Source: Paraconiothyrium sp. Pb-2020 | Taxonomy: Eukaryota; Ascomycota; Dothideomycetes; Pleosporales; Didymosphaeriaceae | DNA: 64,000 nucleotides | Direction: 5' to 3' | NCBI GenBank assembly: GCA_022419385.1 | Contig: JAJUBI010000006.1 | Location: 2,480,001 to 2,544,000 of the forward strand | Shown here: positions 1 to 12,592 of the stretch, in pieces | Layout of the letters: each line of letters starts with the position of its first letter | How positions within the stretch are numbered: position 1 is the stretch's first letter | The notes under the pieces: generated by a model | Told to the model about the DNA's origin: nothing | The model's database searches: none | What the model saw: the letters and a program-made list of their open reading frames with translations, nothing else | Translations under genes and position numbers: made by a program

Positions 1-1326
1 TCACGCTGCCGTAGACCGGGAATTTGGGTGAACTCGAAGGAGCGACGGCGTCCCTTGCCGTGGGCCTGCGGTGGGTGCGCGAATTGGACACCTCCAGACG
101 AGCGCCAGACGAGCGATAAGTGCTCACTATGCTGTGTGAGCTGTGACGGTCGTGTGCTTGTGCGGTACACGTGGGATGGGGGTTGCCGTGAGAGTGGGTA
201 TCTGTGTGGTGGTTATTGGTGGAAGTGGCTCGCTGCATTGCTGCCGGGGGAGTGTCAGGTGTTGGGAGGACTGCCGCGTGCCGCGTTTACTTGTTTTCTT
301 TTTCTGGGTGACAGCTGGATGCCGGCAGATTGCAGCTGTGCGATGGTGAGGCGGAGGAAGGGGTGGGAAGAGGAGTGCAAGCTGCGGACGCTGTGCAAGC
401 AAGATGCTCTTTCCGTGGGGATCTGACTCGCAACAGGTCCATCGTCACTGCCCTACGATGCCTCTCGGCCCTTCCCGAGGCACAGAATCTCGGAGCAGCT
501 GTGTCGGAAACTGGAAAGCGCGATCCCTGCCGCCCATCGCCAGCGCGCTGCAGACGTCTCGTCTCGCCGTGCAAGCATGAGAAGGCACGACGTTGCGGGG
601 CGCCGGGGTCAGGGGCGGTGCGCCAATCGGGGAACTTGGCTGCCTCGTTGATGCGGCGATCAATAAGACAGCCACGGCCCGTTCAGGCACTGTCCAACGG
701 CTGTCATGGCGCCTCTGCTGAGGAGTAGAACACCGCTGGGAGCCCTGTCTTTGCCCGGTCGTTGCCCACGCAACAGGGGCATTCCCGGACGGCCTGGGCT
801 TGAGATGCTGCTTCCCTAGTTGACTATGCGACGAGATATTAGAGAACGGCAGCAAACGGTGAGCGCATCTTGGTCTAGCCCAGGTACGGATCCAGAGACA
901 AGCTGCCCGGTCCATAGCAACGTCCTTTAAGGCGGGTAGCCCCCTCTGCCTCTCCAGGTTCTGTTCTGTATTCCTGAAGCTATACAGACTGCTGCTATAC
1001 AGACCTCTGTGCTACAGCCGGCCTCTGCAACCCACGACCCTGCTCTGCGTGCCTCTTATCCTCCTGGGCCATCCATGGATGATTGGTCTTCCTGACCCGC
1101 CGCCGCTGGTTACTGGACACTCGCTCGCTATCCTCGGACCCTGAGATCACTGGAACTGAGGATTCTACCCTTGGAGCCCTGGGCAGTCACCGTCAGTCTA
1201 CACGACGCGACACTGGAATCGCTGGTCAGTCAGGCAGTCTGCATTGACCCGCCCCTGCGAGACACTCACGACGCAACTGCTCGCCCATTGCCGCCCTGCA
1301 GTTCGGCCAGGTGAGGCGCCGACGCC
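1..1326. other. Upstream intergenic region, no gene seen
   Basis: No open frame here gives a protein I recognise, and the short frames have no spliceable continuation. The last few hundred bases are pyrimidine-rich (repeated CTCT/CCTC tracts) and are probably the promoter and 5' leader of the YDR124W-like gene that starts at 1327. Confidence 0.5.
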
Positions 1327-3350
1327 ATGGCAAAAGGAAACATGGAGCAGCACAGACGCAAGCCTCTCTCCCGTCAAACACAGGACGAAGCAGATCCAGA
1401 CGAGCAACTCGAAATGGAAGTATTCTCGCTCGTGCAGAACTCGGATTATGTGCCGCCGGTAAGTTTGCTGCATTCCATTACAGGCGACCTTAGGGACGTG
1501 TCGTGCTTCGGCTCGAGCGCCCATGTTCGTCTAGCGTCTGTGTGGTAGCGCACGTCATCCGCCATTCGCCAGCCGCCCGCTTTGCTGATCGCTCGAGCAG
1601 AAACCGAAGCGTGAACCCAAGTCTCGCGCTGTCGAGCAAGATGATACGCCGTTGAAGTCCCGCATAGCCTTAGGCTACCTGACGGTCAACGGCCGCGAAG
1701 AACCCGTCTTCGCACCCATCCAAGGCTTCGAGCACTTGTTCGTGCATGAGGACGTTGCCGCTCCACGAGTGACAGGTGAGCTAATGGCAGAAAGGTTACA
1801 CGCCTCAGGCACATAAGCTGATCAGGTACCGTAGAGGCAGCACATCATTCGTCCTTGGCGGCTTCGACCAAGGAGTCGCATGCTCTGAAGAGACGGCGCA
1901 CTCGCAACCAAGACGACAATGACACCCAGGATGCCGATGAAGCATATGAACCCACCGCAAAGGTTCGGCCTCCCCAGACCTTCAGTATTGGGGACGTCGA
2001 GTCGCTGCAGGCCTTCTACGCGGCCCGGTTTCGCGAGTTGACCATGAAGCCGATGCGCGACGTAGTAACCGCGTGGGTAAAGAGACTAGAGCCTAGACGT
2101 CAAAAAAAGTACGGACCCTACCAGCGGTACGAGTGTAACGACGACCCCGACAGCCGCTTAGAGAGAAAGAAAAGCACCAAACCCCCATGGTGGCCGACTG
2201 CCGTACCATATGTTGAGCCTTCGCACCTCAAATTACAGCGTAAGTCTCGCCTGCGGTATACATGCTACCACTTGCTCAACCTCGGCAGACCTGGTACCTC
2301 TAGCTGTCGACATCATGATGGTTCACCGTCGCATCGACGAAGAGGCTGGCAAGCGGAAATATCCTTCCTGGATTAGCAAGCTCGAAACCGATGCCACCTA
2401 CCTCATTTCCTCAAAAGACACGGAGCACTTCTCGTCGTCCAGGGGCGCAAGGTATAATGAAGCCATGAAGAAGCGCGCTCTGGAAGTCATACTTCCCAGG
2501 TAAGCAATTGACCATCACCCAGCACACCACACACTGACTATGATTCAGCTTGTTCGACGTTGCCAGGTCTCATGAAGACTATGTTGCTCAGTATGACCTG
2601 TACGAAAACTCTGGGAACGAGGATCCTGGCTGCGGGAAGCAGGTCTTCTGGCAAGCTACTCCTCGACCCGAACGCGACATTGCACGCAAGCGTCCACGCC
2701 AGTCACGCCAGTCACGCCAGTCACGTCCATCACGTCCATCACACCGACCCAGGAAAAATGATTTGTACAGAGACGATGTGTCGATGTGCGAAGACGACGA
2801 TGATGATACGGAAGTGGACGAAGAGGTCATTGAACCCAGCTCGACATTTTCATCCTTCGGCTCGGCGTTTAGCTATACTGAAGACGTTAAGATGTTTCCA
2901 GAAGCTGTACCCAACGATGCCTCGCAAGTCACAGAAGCCATTGCAAGTCAGCCTCTCTACCAGACCACCACTCCGAAAACGGATGTGACCAAGGCGTCGG
3001 ACGTTGACTACTCAATGGGGCGTCTTCAATTGTATGAGTTGGATCCTTCCAGAGCGTATCCTGGCTTCGGCTTCCACACACCCGCAACCGGTGTAATACC
3101 ACAATGTCCCACAGGGCTTCCATTTGTCTACCCTTCACTGGCTCAGGCTCCATTTCCCCTGAATGGACTCGACAACTTCGCTACCTGCGGACCGGCAGTG
3201 CCGCACGATGTCGCGCGTGATAATGCACCTGAAACGCACCTACCAAGCAGCAGCCAGTCCATGCATGGCCTACCCATGCACCATCTGCCTGTTCATGGCC
3301 TTCCTACACATGGTCTGTCTCTCATAACGAATTGGGACAATCAATATTAG
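1327..3350 (+). CDS. YDR124W-like (DUF2841) helical-bundle protein
   Basis: Five in-frame exons: 1327-1458, 1601-1775, 1826-2239, 2289-2499 and 2549-3350, giving about 577 aa; every intron has a GT donor and AG acceptor. The conserved core runs from about residue 140 to 320. It carries the family signature KPPWWP..VPYVEPSHLK and then LVPLAVDIMM, and ends with an EVILPSLFDVA-type helix followed by a YENS motif. These match the fungal YDR124W-like helical bundle, also found in the subtelomeric hrmA-associated cluster of Aspergillus fumigatus. No biochemical function is established. The N-terminus is charged. After the bundle lies an SRQ/SRP tripeptide run (2698-2745), an acidic tract and a long disordered tail with an HGLP-type repeat. 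I infer a nuclear or regulatory protein. The family call is firm; the role is not known. Confidence 0.8.
2696..2745 (+). repeat. 9-nt in-frame tandem repeat encoding SRQ/SRP units
   Basis: About five copies of a 9-nt unit (CAGTCACGC varying to CATCACGTC) encode Ser-Arg-Gln, Ser-Arg-Gln, Ser-Arg-Gln, Ser-Arg-Pro, Ser-Arg-Pro just after the helical bundle of the YDR124W-like protein. The repeat is basic and directly followed by an Asp/Glu-rich stretch. Copy number is likely to vary between strains because the unit is a multiple of three. Confidence 0.8.
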
Positions 3351-4355
3351 GTGCCCTGCTGTTGGTATCTCTCAGGGCGACGCCCCGCCGATCTATCTGG
3401 CGAACATTTACACCTCCTTATACCAAAACCACGTTTAGTAAGCACCACCATCACGAGCTTCAGGCTCCCACCCAACTGTTTCGATTCCCTTGTCCTTCCA
3501 TCATATCACGATAGCGTCTTATTTGTCTTGGCTACTATACGCTGTTTTGCGTCGCAGCCTTGCTTCGGCATCCTTCCTGAGCCATTTTGGTACCATTGTT
3601 TTCAGCGCATTATACCCGTTTACGCCGCCACGATGCCACGACTCCACGACATAATAAGCACAGGCAGCCCTCAGGTGGACGTAATACGGACCAAAAGGCC
3701 ATAGGACCACGTAATTGAAGGAAAATGTAGCGAGGAGCAAAGGCTCCGTCAATCTCGGTTTGTATAACAGGTGTTGAAGTGTGTTTACCTGGGCACTGCA
3801 TGTGGATTGTACATATACTAGAAACGAGCCCCTGGGGCCAACACCAAATATTTCGGTACGTTACATGACAAAATGATGACTTCTGGATTGGATGGCAACG
3901 TGATGGTGATCGCTTCGTATGTCCTTTGTCTGCCTGCTATACGCTCCCTGGCTTCTTCGTCTGTGCTTAAATTCAATGCAGCTTGTTTCGGCGACCGATC
4001 CTCAGAAACTCCGCTGTATGTCGAGCGTGCAGATCGCACATAGATCTCAAGTGCATTCACGGTGCGTGGACCTTGGCTGAGGCAGTCGTCGGTAAAATGT
4101 CGCGTGGTGCGTGTCTCCCGGGCTACAGGGATCATGTGCACGGATCCTTCTACCGACGATGTGCATCACCGCAAGACCGCGCTTTGTCTCTTCATTGACG
4201 CTTCGCCCAAGCAGCAGCGCAACGCGCCATAGTCAATTCCCTTACGCGCGCTGCTTTGGGCAACTTCCACCGGCACCTTTTCGCGTTCCCTTGAACTAAC
4301 CTCGCATTAGACACCACCTCCACGCATGAGCAACTAAGAAGACGACTTCGCGACA
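3351..4355. other. Intergenic region, no gene seen
   Basis: About 1 kb between the YDR124W-like gene and SAC3. It must hold the terminator of the first and the promoter of the second. Short frames on both strands show no recognisable motif. No repeat or RNA gene was seen. Confidence 0.5.
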
Positions 4356-7300
4356 ATGACTGGAGGTCGCAGCCGAGGTCGAGGTAGCGGCGGATTTCGA
4401 GGCGCAAATCGAGGTCGCGGAGGATCGAATAATGAAGGACGGACGCCTAATCTAACAAGTGGGCTGGACGCGCTCACGGGAGGCACTGTCGCTCGACGAG
4501 GCAACGGTCGCGGAAACAACAGCCATCCAGGCATACGAGGCCGAGGAAGGGGCAACAATGCAGGTGGGCAAAGGAATGCACAAGAGTAAGCTCTCGCGCC
4601 TTGTTGTAAGAACACATCAAGCGGCGGGGTGGGCCAAAGTTGCGTGCGATGCTGGAGCAGAAGTCGATGGAGGAGCAACTGAAGATGCGATACCGCAATG
4701 GAAGGACGAGCAGGAGGTCATTGGCTCACCCCGCCATGAATTCTAATCATCTTCACAGATCAACACCCGAGCCCGATGGCTATGATGGCATTCCGTATTC
4801 CCCCAAACACGCGCAGGACAGCCGGGACCCATTAAATTCCACACCATACGGACTGCGCGAATATGAAAAACGATATGCATATGTAAAGTGAACCCTTCCC
4901 GTCGGCAATCTATGCTGACGGCCATAGCTCAAACATGCGCAAGCGTTCAAGAAGCGAGAGCAGATCGCCAAAGGCCAACTGGATCCTGACGGCCAGATGG
5001 ACATGAAGTCGAGCGTTGACAAGCACGGTCTTTGCGAGGATATGTGTCCGGAACTGGAAAGAGTGCGACGAATCGTCCAAAATGATGTGGCCGGCCCCGA
5101 ATATACGGAGGACACAGCACATGGCCCTCGCAACCAGCGGGTAATCGACGAAGCGCGCATGATCGCGGCACATCACCGGTCGTCTGCTGGAGAAGATCTT
5201 ACCCTTATGAGCGACCTTCGCACTCCAGCGGCCCTACACGTAGGTCGGTCGCAAAGTCTTGACCGATCCGGGCTGACACTGTTCAGAAATCTATGACAAC
5301 CATGATCGAACGATTAAAAGGAGACTCCTTTGAATTCCTCAACGGGTGGATATGGGACCGGTCGCGGGCTGTGCGAGTGGAGATCAACAAGAACTACCGC
5401 AGACGAGAAGACACCGAACCATTTCTTGGATGTTACGAGATGTGCATACGCTTCCATTTGCTCAGCATGCATCAGATGGCGAAGAGCAAGTCAGGTGACT
5501 ACGATCGACATACTGACTGGGAACAGCTCTCAGCCTCTTGCTATCAGATAACACAGCTCTGGGACAAGATCAAGGTGTATGTGCCAGAAGATGGAGTGAC
5601 ACCATCTCCGCTCGATGCATCGCGCGTCGCCGAGATCCACGCGTACAACATCATTCTTGGTCTAAAAGAGCGCGAGCATCGCGAAGAAGTCCGTCGGCAT
5701 CCTCGTGTTAGGATTGCACAGAATCTTGTCCGAGCGGCCCATGACACAAAGAACTTTGCCACTTTCTGGAGACTTGTCAGATCGAGCCAGGTTTCGTACC
5801 TTATGGCCTGCGCGGCTGCTACCCGTTTCATGTCTGTTCGATCAGACACTCTAGAAGCAATGGTGAAAGCCTACATGGTGCATAAACAAAAGGTCGACGA
5901 CTGGACCTTGGAAAAGCTTGCTGAACTTCTGGGCTTCGACGGTGAGGACCAAGTTCGCACCTTCTGCCAAGCCTACGGCGGCGAATTCGAGACCATCCCC
6001 CGAGGCATCACATATCTCCGACCGGAAACCATCACGATGCGAAAAGATCCGTTTGGAAAGAAACATTTCTTCTCGCAGAAATATGTCGAGTCTAAACGGG
6101 GCGGTCGTAATCTGGCCGCAATTCTACTCGGCTACAACATGTTGGAGGCGCGATCTAAAGGTTTGCTAGAGCCAATGCCTGAACACAATGAGGATTCATT
6201 GTTCATCCCAGACTCATCTGCCCCTCCAAATCCCTCAAACCCATTTGCACTAGCTGCTGCTACGCATACGTCTACACAGCCCTCTAAGTTGTTTTCATCA
6301 GCCATTCAACCTGGCGTGTTCGATGCAAAGAGGAACAGCGTCAAATTCGCTGATACGCCACCTAACGATGTTTCAGTGGCATCTGCGCCAGCGAATCCTT
6401 TCGCTGCCGCCGCGACCAAACTCAACGGGAGTGGCCAAGCAACAGCAGCAACATCCGGACCTCCAACATCCTTGAGCGGGCTTCCAGCGCCTACAACCAC
6501 GGCATTCTCAGGTTTGTCCGCAAAAGCGAATGCCTTCTTACCATCCGCGACCGCGAATCCCTTTGGGTTCCCGACAGGTCAGAAAGCATTTGGTACACCT
6601 AAAACCGCAAATAGTGCAGAGACTTCTGTGCCTACCACATCCATATTTTCAACCTCATCAGCGCCTTCAGCTGCCTTTGCTAGATTCAAACAGACGGATT
6701 TTGCGAACGTTTTCGATAAATCTGCAGCGTCCTCGCCTCCGACGAATGGGTTTACTGGGCTGGCAACATCCGGTGCTCCATCGGCCACGCCAATCCGCCC
6801 CGGCGTACCTACAGCAGAACTGGCGTTTTTGAGGCCTGCCGAGACAGCACTTCAGCCGCCTAATGAAGACGATAAACGTAAAGCAATCGAGGAGGAGCAA
6901 CGCAAGGTCCGGGAAGAAGAGCAACGTAAAGTACAGGAAGAACAGCGACGGGCGGCGGAGGAGCAACGACTGAAAATTCAGGAGGACCAAGCGAAAGCAC
7001 GCGCAGCCGAACAACAAAGACGACTTCGAGAAGAGAAAGAGAAAGAGAGGGAACAGCTTCGGGCTCGGCAAGAGGAGGCGCGGCAAGCGGAGGAACAGCG
7101 AAGGCAAGCACTCGCAACGCTTACTTTCAACTTGTTGGACGATCCGAGGGAGGGCCTAATGAAGCAATATCTTGCGAACGTGGTTGAAGCCTTGGTGAAA
7201 GATACGAAAGCAGCGCTTCGGAAGGAACGGCAGGCGCAGGATGACGCGATGGCCGAGGAGATGTGGCAACAGAAACGTCTTAACCTTGCTCGAGCCGCTT

Positions 7301-8604
7301 TCTACCGATGGGCGCAGCATGTGCACAAGAAGAGACGGCTGGCTGAGGCACGTCATCTTCGGGAACGTCGACGGAAATTGAAGGCCGAGATCGAAGCTGC
7401 AAAAAGCTCGGCGGCGAGCTCAGCAGCTAGTCCTCCAACCTCAGAGATACGAGCCGTTGAAAACAATTCCCCCGCCGACCGACCTGACTCTGCCCGCACC
7501 AACGGCCTTAGCAGCAACGCTCCTAGGCGTACGCAAAGCCAGCGAAGCAGCCAGCAAATCTCACAACCAGCTCGGCAAAATGGCGAAGCTTTTAGCCAGC
7601 CGGCTCGCTCTTTTTCACAGTCCTACTACGAAGCTCGAGCACATTCCAACGAAAAACGAGGAACTGTCGATCGGACAGAGACAGACTATTTCAGACTGCG
7701 AGCCTCTGGAATCGACCCAAACAAGCTTCGTAAACGCAGCTTCGACTCGTCCGGCGAGGAAGATGTTCCCAAAGCAGACAACAAGCGCGCCCGTACTTCC
7801 ATTTCGTCCATAACCCAGCAACCGACGACGAATGTCCGCAAATCCCTTCCCCCTCCCTCCACCGACGAAGAGCGCATCGCCCGCTTCCGCGCCATCAAAG
7901 AATCCATGTCTAAGAACGGCCACAGCTTGGGCCATACACCCTCCCGCTCCCTTGACTTCAACAGCACACGTATGTCTACCTTCAATCCATCAAACACGAG
8001 CCGCTTCAACGCCTCCACCACTAATCAGATCATCCAACGCGCCCGCGAGACACTTGCCCAGCCACCACCCTCTACCTCGCGGCAGTCAACACCAGACGTC
8101 AGCTTCGCGCGCAGCAGCGGCACATCAATTTCCCGCGACAGACCAGCTTATTGGGCGCGTCAGAGCCGGTTTGTGCCGCAGCATTTGTACGGGAAGCCGG
8201 AGGCTATCAGGGCGTATCGAGCGCAAATCTCGGCGCGGTCGCCGGCAAGCACCCAGGCGTCACCAGATATCATCCAAATCAAGGATGTTCCCGCTCCCCC
8301 GAATCTTTTGTCGTCGCCCATCCCGACGCAACAATCGTACTATCCCACACAGCAACAGCAGTCATTCGAATCAGAGGGCCGGGACGCAATTGACCTTCAA
8401 GATGTTGCTGATGGGGAGGATGGCGAGGTCGAGTATAACGCACACGAAGAGTTTGACGAGGAAGGGGAAGAGGATGAGTACTATTCTGAAGAAGGAGGAG
8501 AAGAGGGGTACTCTGGAGAAGAAGAAGAGTATGAGGACGAAGACGAAGAGTGCGCGCAAAAGCCCGGAGGTACGGAGGATGATGCTATTGAGCTGTCTGA
8601 TTAG
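4356..8604 (+). CDS. SAC3: mRNA export factor Sac3 (SAC3/GANP domain)
   Basis: Scaffold of the TREX-2 complex (Sac3-Thp1-Sus1-Cdc31-Sem1), which couples transcription to mRNA export at nuclear pores. Exons 4356-4585, 4759-4882, 4928-5239 and 5287-8604 join in frame for about 1327 aa. The N-terminus is RGG-rich. The SAC3/GANP domain spans about residues 155-520, with MCPELERVRRIV, the VIDEARMIAAHHRSSAG motif and the WIWDRSRAVR motif. Next comes a disordered stretch with repeated NPF/NPFG units (520-740), a long Gln/Glu/Arg coiled coil (about 750-830), and a basic Trp-containing helix (AFYRWAQHVHKKRRLAEARH, about 890-910) that fits the Cdc31/Sus1-binding CID. The C-terminus is strongly acidic. 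The first intron (173 nt) has a good GTAAGC donor and CTAAT branch site. The last exon has 3.3 kb of clean open frame. Confidence 0.9.
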
Positions 8605-11005
8605 TGCTCCCTCCAGTACGGGCGCAAGATGCGTGTTTATATGTATATATCTGGTGAGGACGGAGGACAGTTTCACTGTTGACTAGCTACTATCTGCATA
8701 GCGTGGCGTTTGAGGGACTTGGTGCATGGTGGGCGGTTTCTTCTTGGCTGGATCGCAAAAATGACATGATACCCACGTTCTAGATTTGATACTGTATATT
8801 AGTTGGGCGATGATGGGAAACTTCAATCTGTGCTCGATACGACGGTTGTACTTCGTTTGATCTCGACAACATCTTCTCATGAAAGGTGCATTGCTCTCGT
8901 CGCCATTGCGCCTTATTTGGATCTTAAGATTGTAACATACTCCAAAGTGAAGACAGGACTGTGTATCCCTTGAAGTAGGGTTGCCATCATCGATGTCGAG
9001 ATACCTCAAGCTGTCTGCTCCCTAACATCATCATTCCTGCGTCCTAATATGAACACCGCACTTGCTGCGGCCTTATCCTCCCTTATGTGTACACCCACTC
9101 CCATTCGTTTACCGCCACCATGTAGCCAATGCGATCCCTGCCATCCTTGCCACAGAACCCTTCATCCTCTCCCGCTTTCCAAACCAAAACGTTTACTACG
9201 GTCAGGAACAATTCGATCCGCAGTCATTGTTCTCGAATCTGCTGTTCCAATACTATTGACCCCCAACCAACCAACCGTGTGCACACGCGGATGCACACGT
9301 GCATGCATCGCGCAGTACGTCCTTTATTCATGCCCTCCAACGTCTACAGTCCTCCCCACTATCGCCAGTCGGACCCTCCTCCGCTGCCGCACTCTCAATC
9401 CATGACGGCTCCCGCAGGAGACCTGGTCCTGTCATACAGCATCTATAGAACCGCTGCTTTGACGCAGATTTTAGATTCGAGCATGTGGATCGCTTGGCCG
9501 GCCGCATCGGCGCGAGGCTAGACGCAGCTTAGCCGCCGGCTTGGCACCTGCGTAGATTGTGGGGTTTTGACGCTCGTAACGCTGTGAGTGGGGAGAATGA
9601 GTGTGCTGGCAAAAAAAGCAAAGAACATCGTACACGGGAATAGGCGATGCGAACACGAATGCGTTAACGAGATCGATGCCTGACCAGACGGGAGTCCGGA
9701 ATGATTGGATCGACCCGCCTGAAATGATACGATTGGGGCGGTTGCGGTGAGGAACGGTCGGACACGGTGGTTGCATTTGGCGATCCTCCCTCTGTGATGT
9801 AGCTGTGAACAGATCTCGATAGTATGAGAGAGGTCAACAGTAGTTCCTAGCCAAAGTTCTCTGATTGTCTCACGATCTCATGCGCGAGCCGTAGAGCATG
9901 ATGAACACCATTCGACCTGGTGCAGCGTACCCACACTGTCGTCAATTTAGATCCGCATCTAGACTGCATTGCGTTCGGAAGACTGCATCTAGATCTCTGT
10001 CAGATGGCGCTGACACCCGTGCTCGAAGATAACCGCCTCGTGTAACTTAGTTTCAGGGAGCCAAGCCTCAGCCTCGCAAAGTGACGCAGTTGTGTACAGG
10101 ACACCCCCATGTTGCAAGTGTCAGAGAGCCCGGAACATAAATATACATAACAAGGTACGTTCGCGATGCTGTACAACGCCATTATGGGGCTTCCGTTCAC
10201 AGCGCCCTGCAGGAAAACGGGAGTGATGCACGTCTGCGGTGCACGCGTGAGATCCAACAATTATTATTGCCAGGCTGTCCCTGCCAGCGTGCAGAATGAC
10301 ACAAAACTGACAGTATGCCGAGGTCGTCAGAGCATGCTGTGAAACGGCGGCAAACCTCATCTTGACCTTCCCGGATGACTTCATCGGGTCTCGCATGGTT
10401 CGCTACACCCCTGCACGCGTCCTACGCCACGAACATTTCTCACCGATCAAAAACGGTTTATCTTCGTACTACGTGACCGAACGGTGAGCGCGGAGACGAG
10501 ACGTGTTCGAAGTAAGCAGTGTAACATTCCCAGCGATCTCTGTCAGTGTGGAGAGCGGGACGGGGAAGCGGCTTCGTCGCGCATTGAACGGTGAACGGTG
10601 TAGGGGCTGAGCCCCTACGAGATAGTACGATGGTGGCGCCAGCTGTTGGTCGACAACTGTTCTGAGCTGAGGAGCTCCACATTGTTTGGACGGCATTGTG
10701 ATCCGGAATTGACAGTGAGTCTGTATGCATGCAGGTCAGACCGAACAAGAGATAACGTCAAGCTTAGCCTATAAGGAGTGGATTGTGGAAGTGAAACCGT
10801 GAAGGTCGACGCATGGGTATCATTGACCAAGCAGCTCGTTGAATGTCTCCGCCATTAATGCGACATTATGCAATTGTGCTCAGAGCTCACAGTGATCCCG
10901 TCAAGGTCCTCAGATAGCTAGACACCCATCAATCAATCCAGCAATCATTTCGACTGGTTCCCTGATATGGATAGACTATGTCTGACTGAAAATGGAAAAC
11001 TCGTC
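8605..11005. other. Long intergenic region, no gene seen
   Basis: 2.4 kb between SAC3 and a minus-strand gene, both of which should end here or nearby (tail-to-tail). Open frames are short, Cys/Pro-rich or scrambled and have no family signature. Notable are a TATATGTATATAT tract just after SAC3, GCACACG/TGCATGCA stretches near 9280-9305 and a perfect short hairpin at 10600-10618. I see no tRNA-like cloverleaf. Confidence 0.5.
10600..10618. repeat. Perfect 8-bp inverted repeat (hairpin)
   Basis: GTAGGGGC and its exact complement GCCCCTAC are separated by TGA. The stem lies in the gene-free stretch and has no U-tract beside it, so it is not a bacterial-type terminator. It could be chance. Confidence 0.5.
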
Positions 11006-12504
11006 CTAGCGTGGTTTAATCGCAGGGAAGAATCGTGGACCCGAGTATCCGTAGAATTGTACGCTCTCGATATCGATTTTACCATCCTGCGTTGGACTCC
11101 ATAACTTTAGTAGGACGTGCTTTCCTGAGCTAGTGAGGCGTTAGTGCAACTGTCGAAGAGAAAGTAAATTGACCTTACATGGCAGGATGAAATTTGATGG
11201 TGATTTTGTTCTTGTGGCGCGCAATGAAGAAGCGGGCATGTGGCTGGATGATATCCTTTGGCTCTGGCCGACTATGTTTGGGTCCGATTCGACTTGGGGT
11301 TTGAAGACGTGTAGCCCTTATTGGATCGATGTTGTTGTTGTTTTGCAGATTCCTCCACCTTTGAGCCTGCTCATGAAAGCTGCGAAGACGGGGAGATCCT
11401 AGTGGCTCGGCGCGCCGGAGGGTGGCGAGCGGATGCTGGATCAAGTCCTCGCGGTCATCATCGTCCTCACCCTCAGAACGGTAGCGACTCTCACGCCGAA
11501 GTCGGTCTGCCATTATAGCAGCGGAAGGTAATGCTTCGCTCTCTTCGGAGTCTTCAGGCTCACTCTCCATGGTGGTCGTGAAAGGCGGTGGTGTTGGTGC
11601 AGAGATGCCTGCAGCGTTGGAGTCACCCTCTTCGATGTGATAAGGGCATTCATTGGCAACATCATCCTCATCGTCAACACCGAGTTGCTCATCCCGTTGG
11701 TGCCGTTGCACCCGTGGTGGACCTGGTGTTCTTGGACGTTGACTACGAAGTCTCATGCTCGAGACTCTCTCTGCTAGAGCCTGGCGAGACCGCTCCCAAA
11801 CTGCCTCGTCCAGGATCGCTTCATGGAACGAAATTAGCTCTTCTTCCTCACCTCTCGGCGGACTGGGAGTGGGGGACGACGGCGAGAGGAAGGTTTCGTG
11901 CGGATTGTATTCAATTTCGTAGGCCGAGGTCCCAGAGAGCAGTTTGTCTGGAGACATGGACACGAACACTAGTCCTTCCTGTACGGGGGCAGTGAATCCT
12001 CGGTCTGGCGCGCGGATTACCATCTTCTCCAGACAAAAGGGGAATTCGCCGATGTGCTTTAGCAAGAGGTTGCAACTCCCGCTTTGGCTACAATACACGC
12101 TCTTATCGTTGCTCAATACGTTCTGGACTCTATATAGAGAGCTATCCCTATCGTATTCGCCACCGTCGCAGCTTACGACCTCCATTCGAAGTCGCACGAG
12201 CGACCTGTCCCTTGTAGCCGTATTTGAATCCATCGTATTCTGAGGGTGGCTGAGCGGGATGATCGAGCTTCCGCCTCTTCGTCCGTCTGGGCTGGCCGTC
12301 AAGACCGCTTGGTGGGCTGCGCTCTCGGAGGGAGGTGTGGAAAGAGTTTAGCGGGAGGTTGCTCAGAGAGTCGAGCACGTCAGTCGCGGGGTCCTCGATA
12401 ACGGAGCGTACATCTCTCACGCGCGGGTGGGCACGACGAAGATAGCGTTCGCTTGGTGGAGCACTTGGTCTACCAGTACCTGGTGGAGGTTTAAAGTCAG
12501 CCAT
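11006..12504 (-). CDS. Conserved fungal protein, unknown function; frame break near 12195
   Basis: Minus-strand gene with start ATG at 12504 and stop at 11006. The 3' exon (11006-11129) joins the main exon across a 49-nt intron (11130-11178), adding SGKHVLLKLWSP..GKIDIESVQFYGYSGPRFFPA. From family memory this tail and the segment MEVVSCDGGEYDR...NVLSNDKSVYC belong to a conserved ascomycete protein whose two blocks resemble a split beta-sandwich (discoidin/galactose-binding-like) fold; that fold is my guess. The middle is acidic and disordered. The N-terminal block ends in GYKGQV in one frame, while LRMEVVSCDGG lies in another, and fewer than 15 nt separate them. That is too little for an intron, so a single indel or frameshift lies near 12190-12200. 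An alternative 5' model splices 12480-12591 out in frame and extends the gene to an ATG at 13027. Confidence 0.6.
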
Positions 12505-12592
12505 GTTCAAGTGAGCAGGAGTAGATTAGTCTGGCATGCAATCTTTCAGGCGCCAGCTAAACCGTCCCCATAGTAGCCAGTCATCACGTACT

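Noticed and set aside
28..728. Overlapping open frames on both strands at the left edge
   Set aside because: Cys/Trp/Arg-rich translations without any motif, overlapping each other on both strands, and no splice partners. Treated as noncoding.
9049..9521. Plus-strand frames rich in Pro, Cys and Ser
   Set aside because: Three overlapping frames in the same CT-rich DNA have similar low-complexity composition; none shows family similarity.
10600..10618. Hairpin as a terminator or small RNA
   Set aside because: No U-tract and no adjacent transcript end; eukaryotic genes do not use such terminators. Kept only as a structural note.
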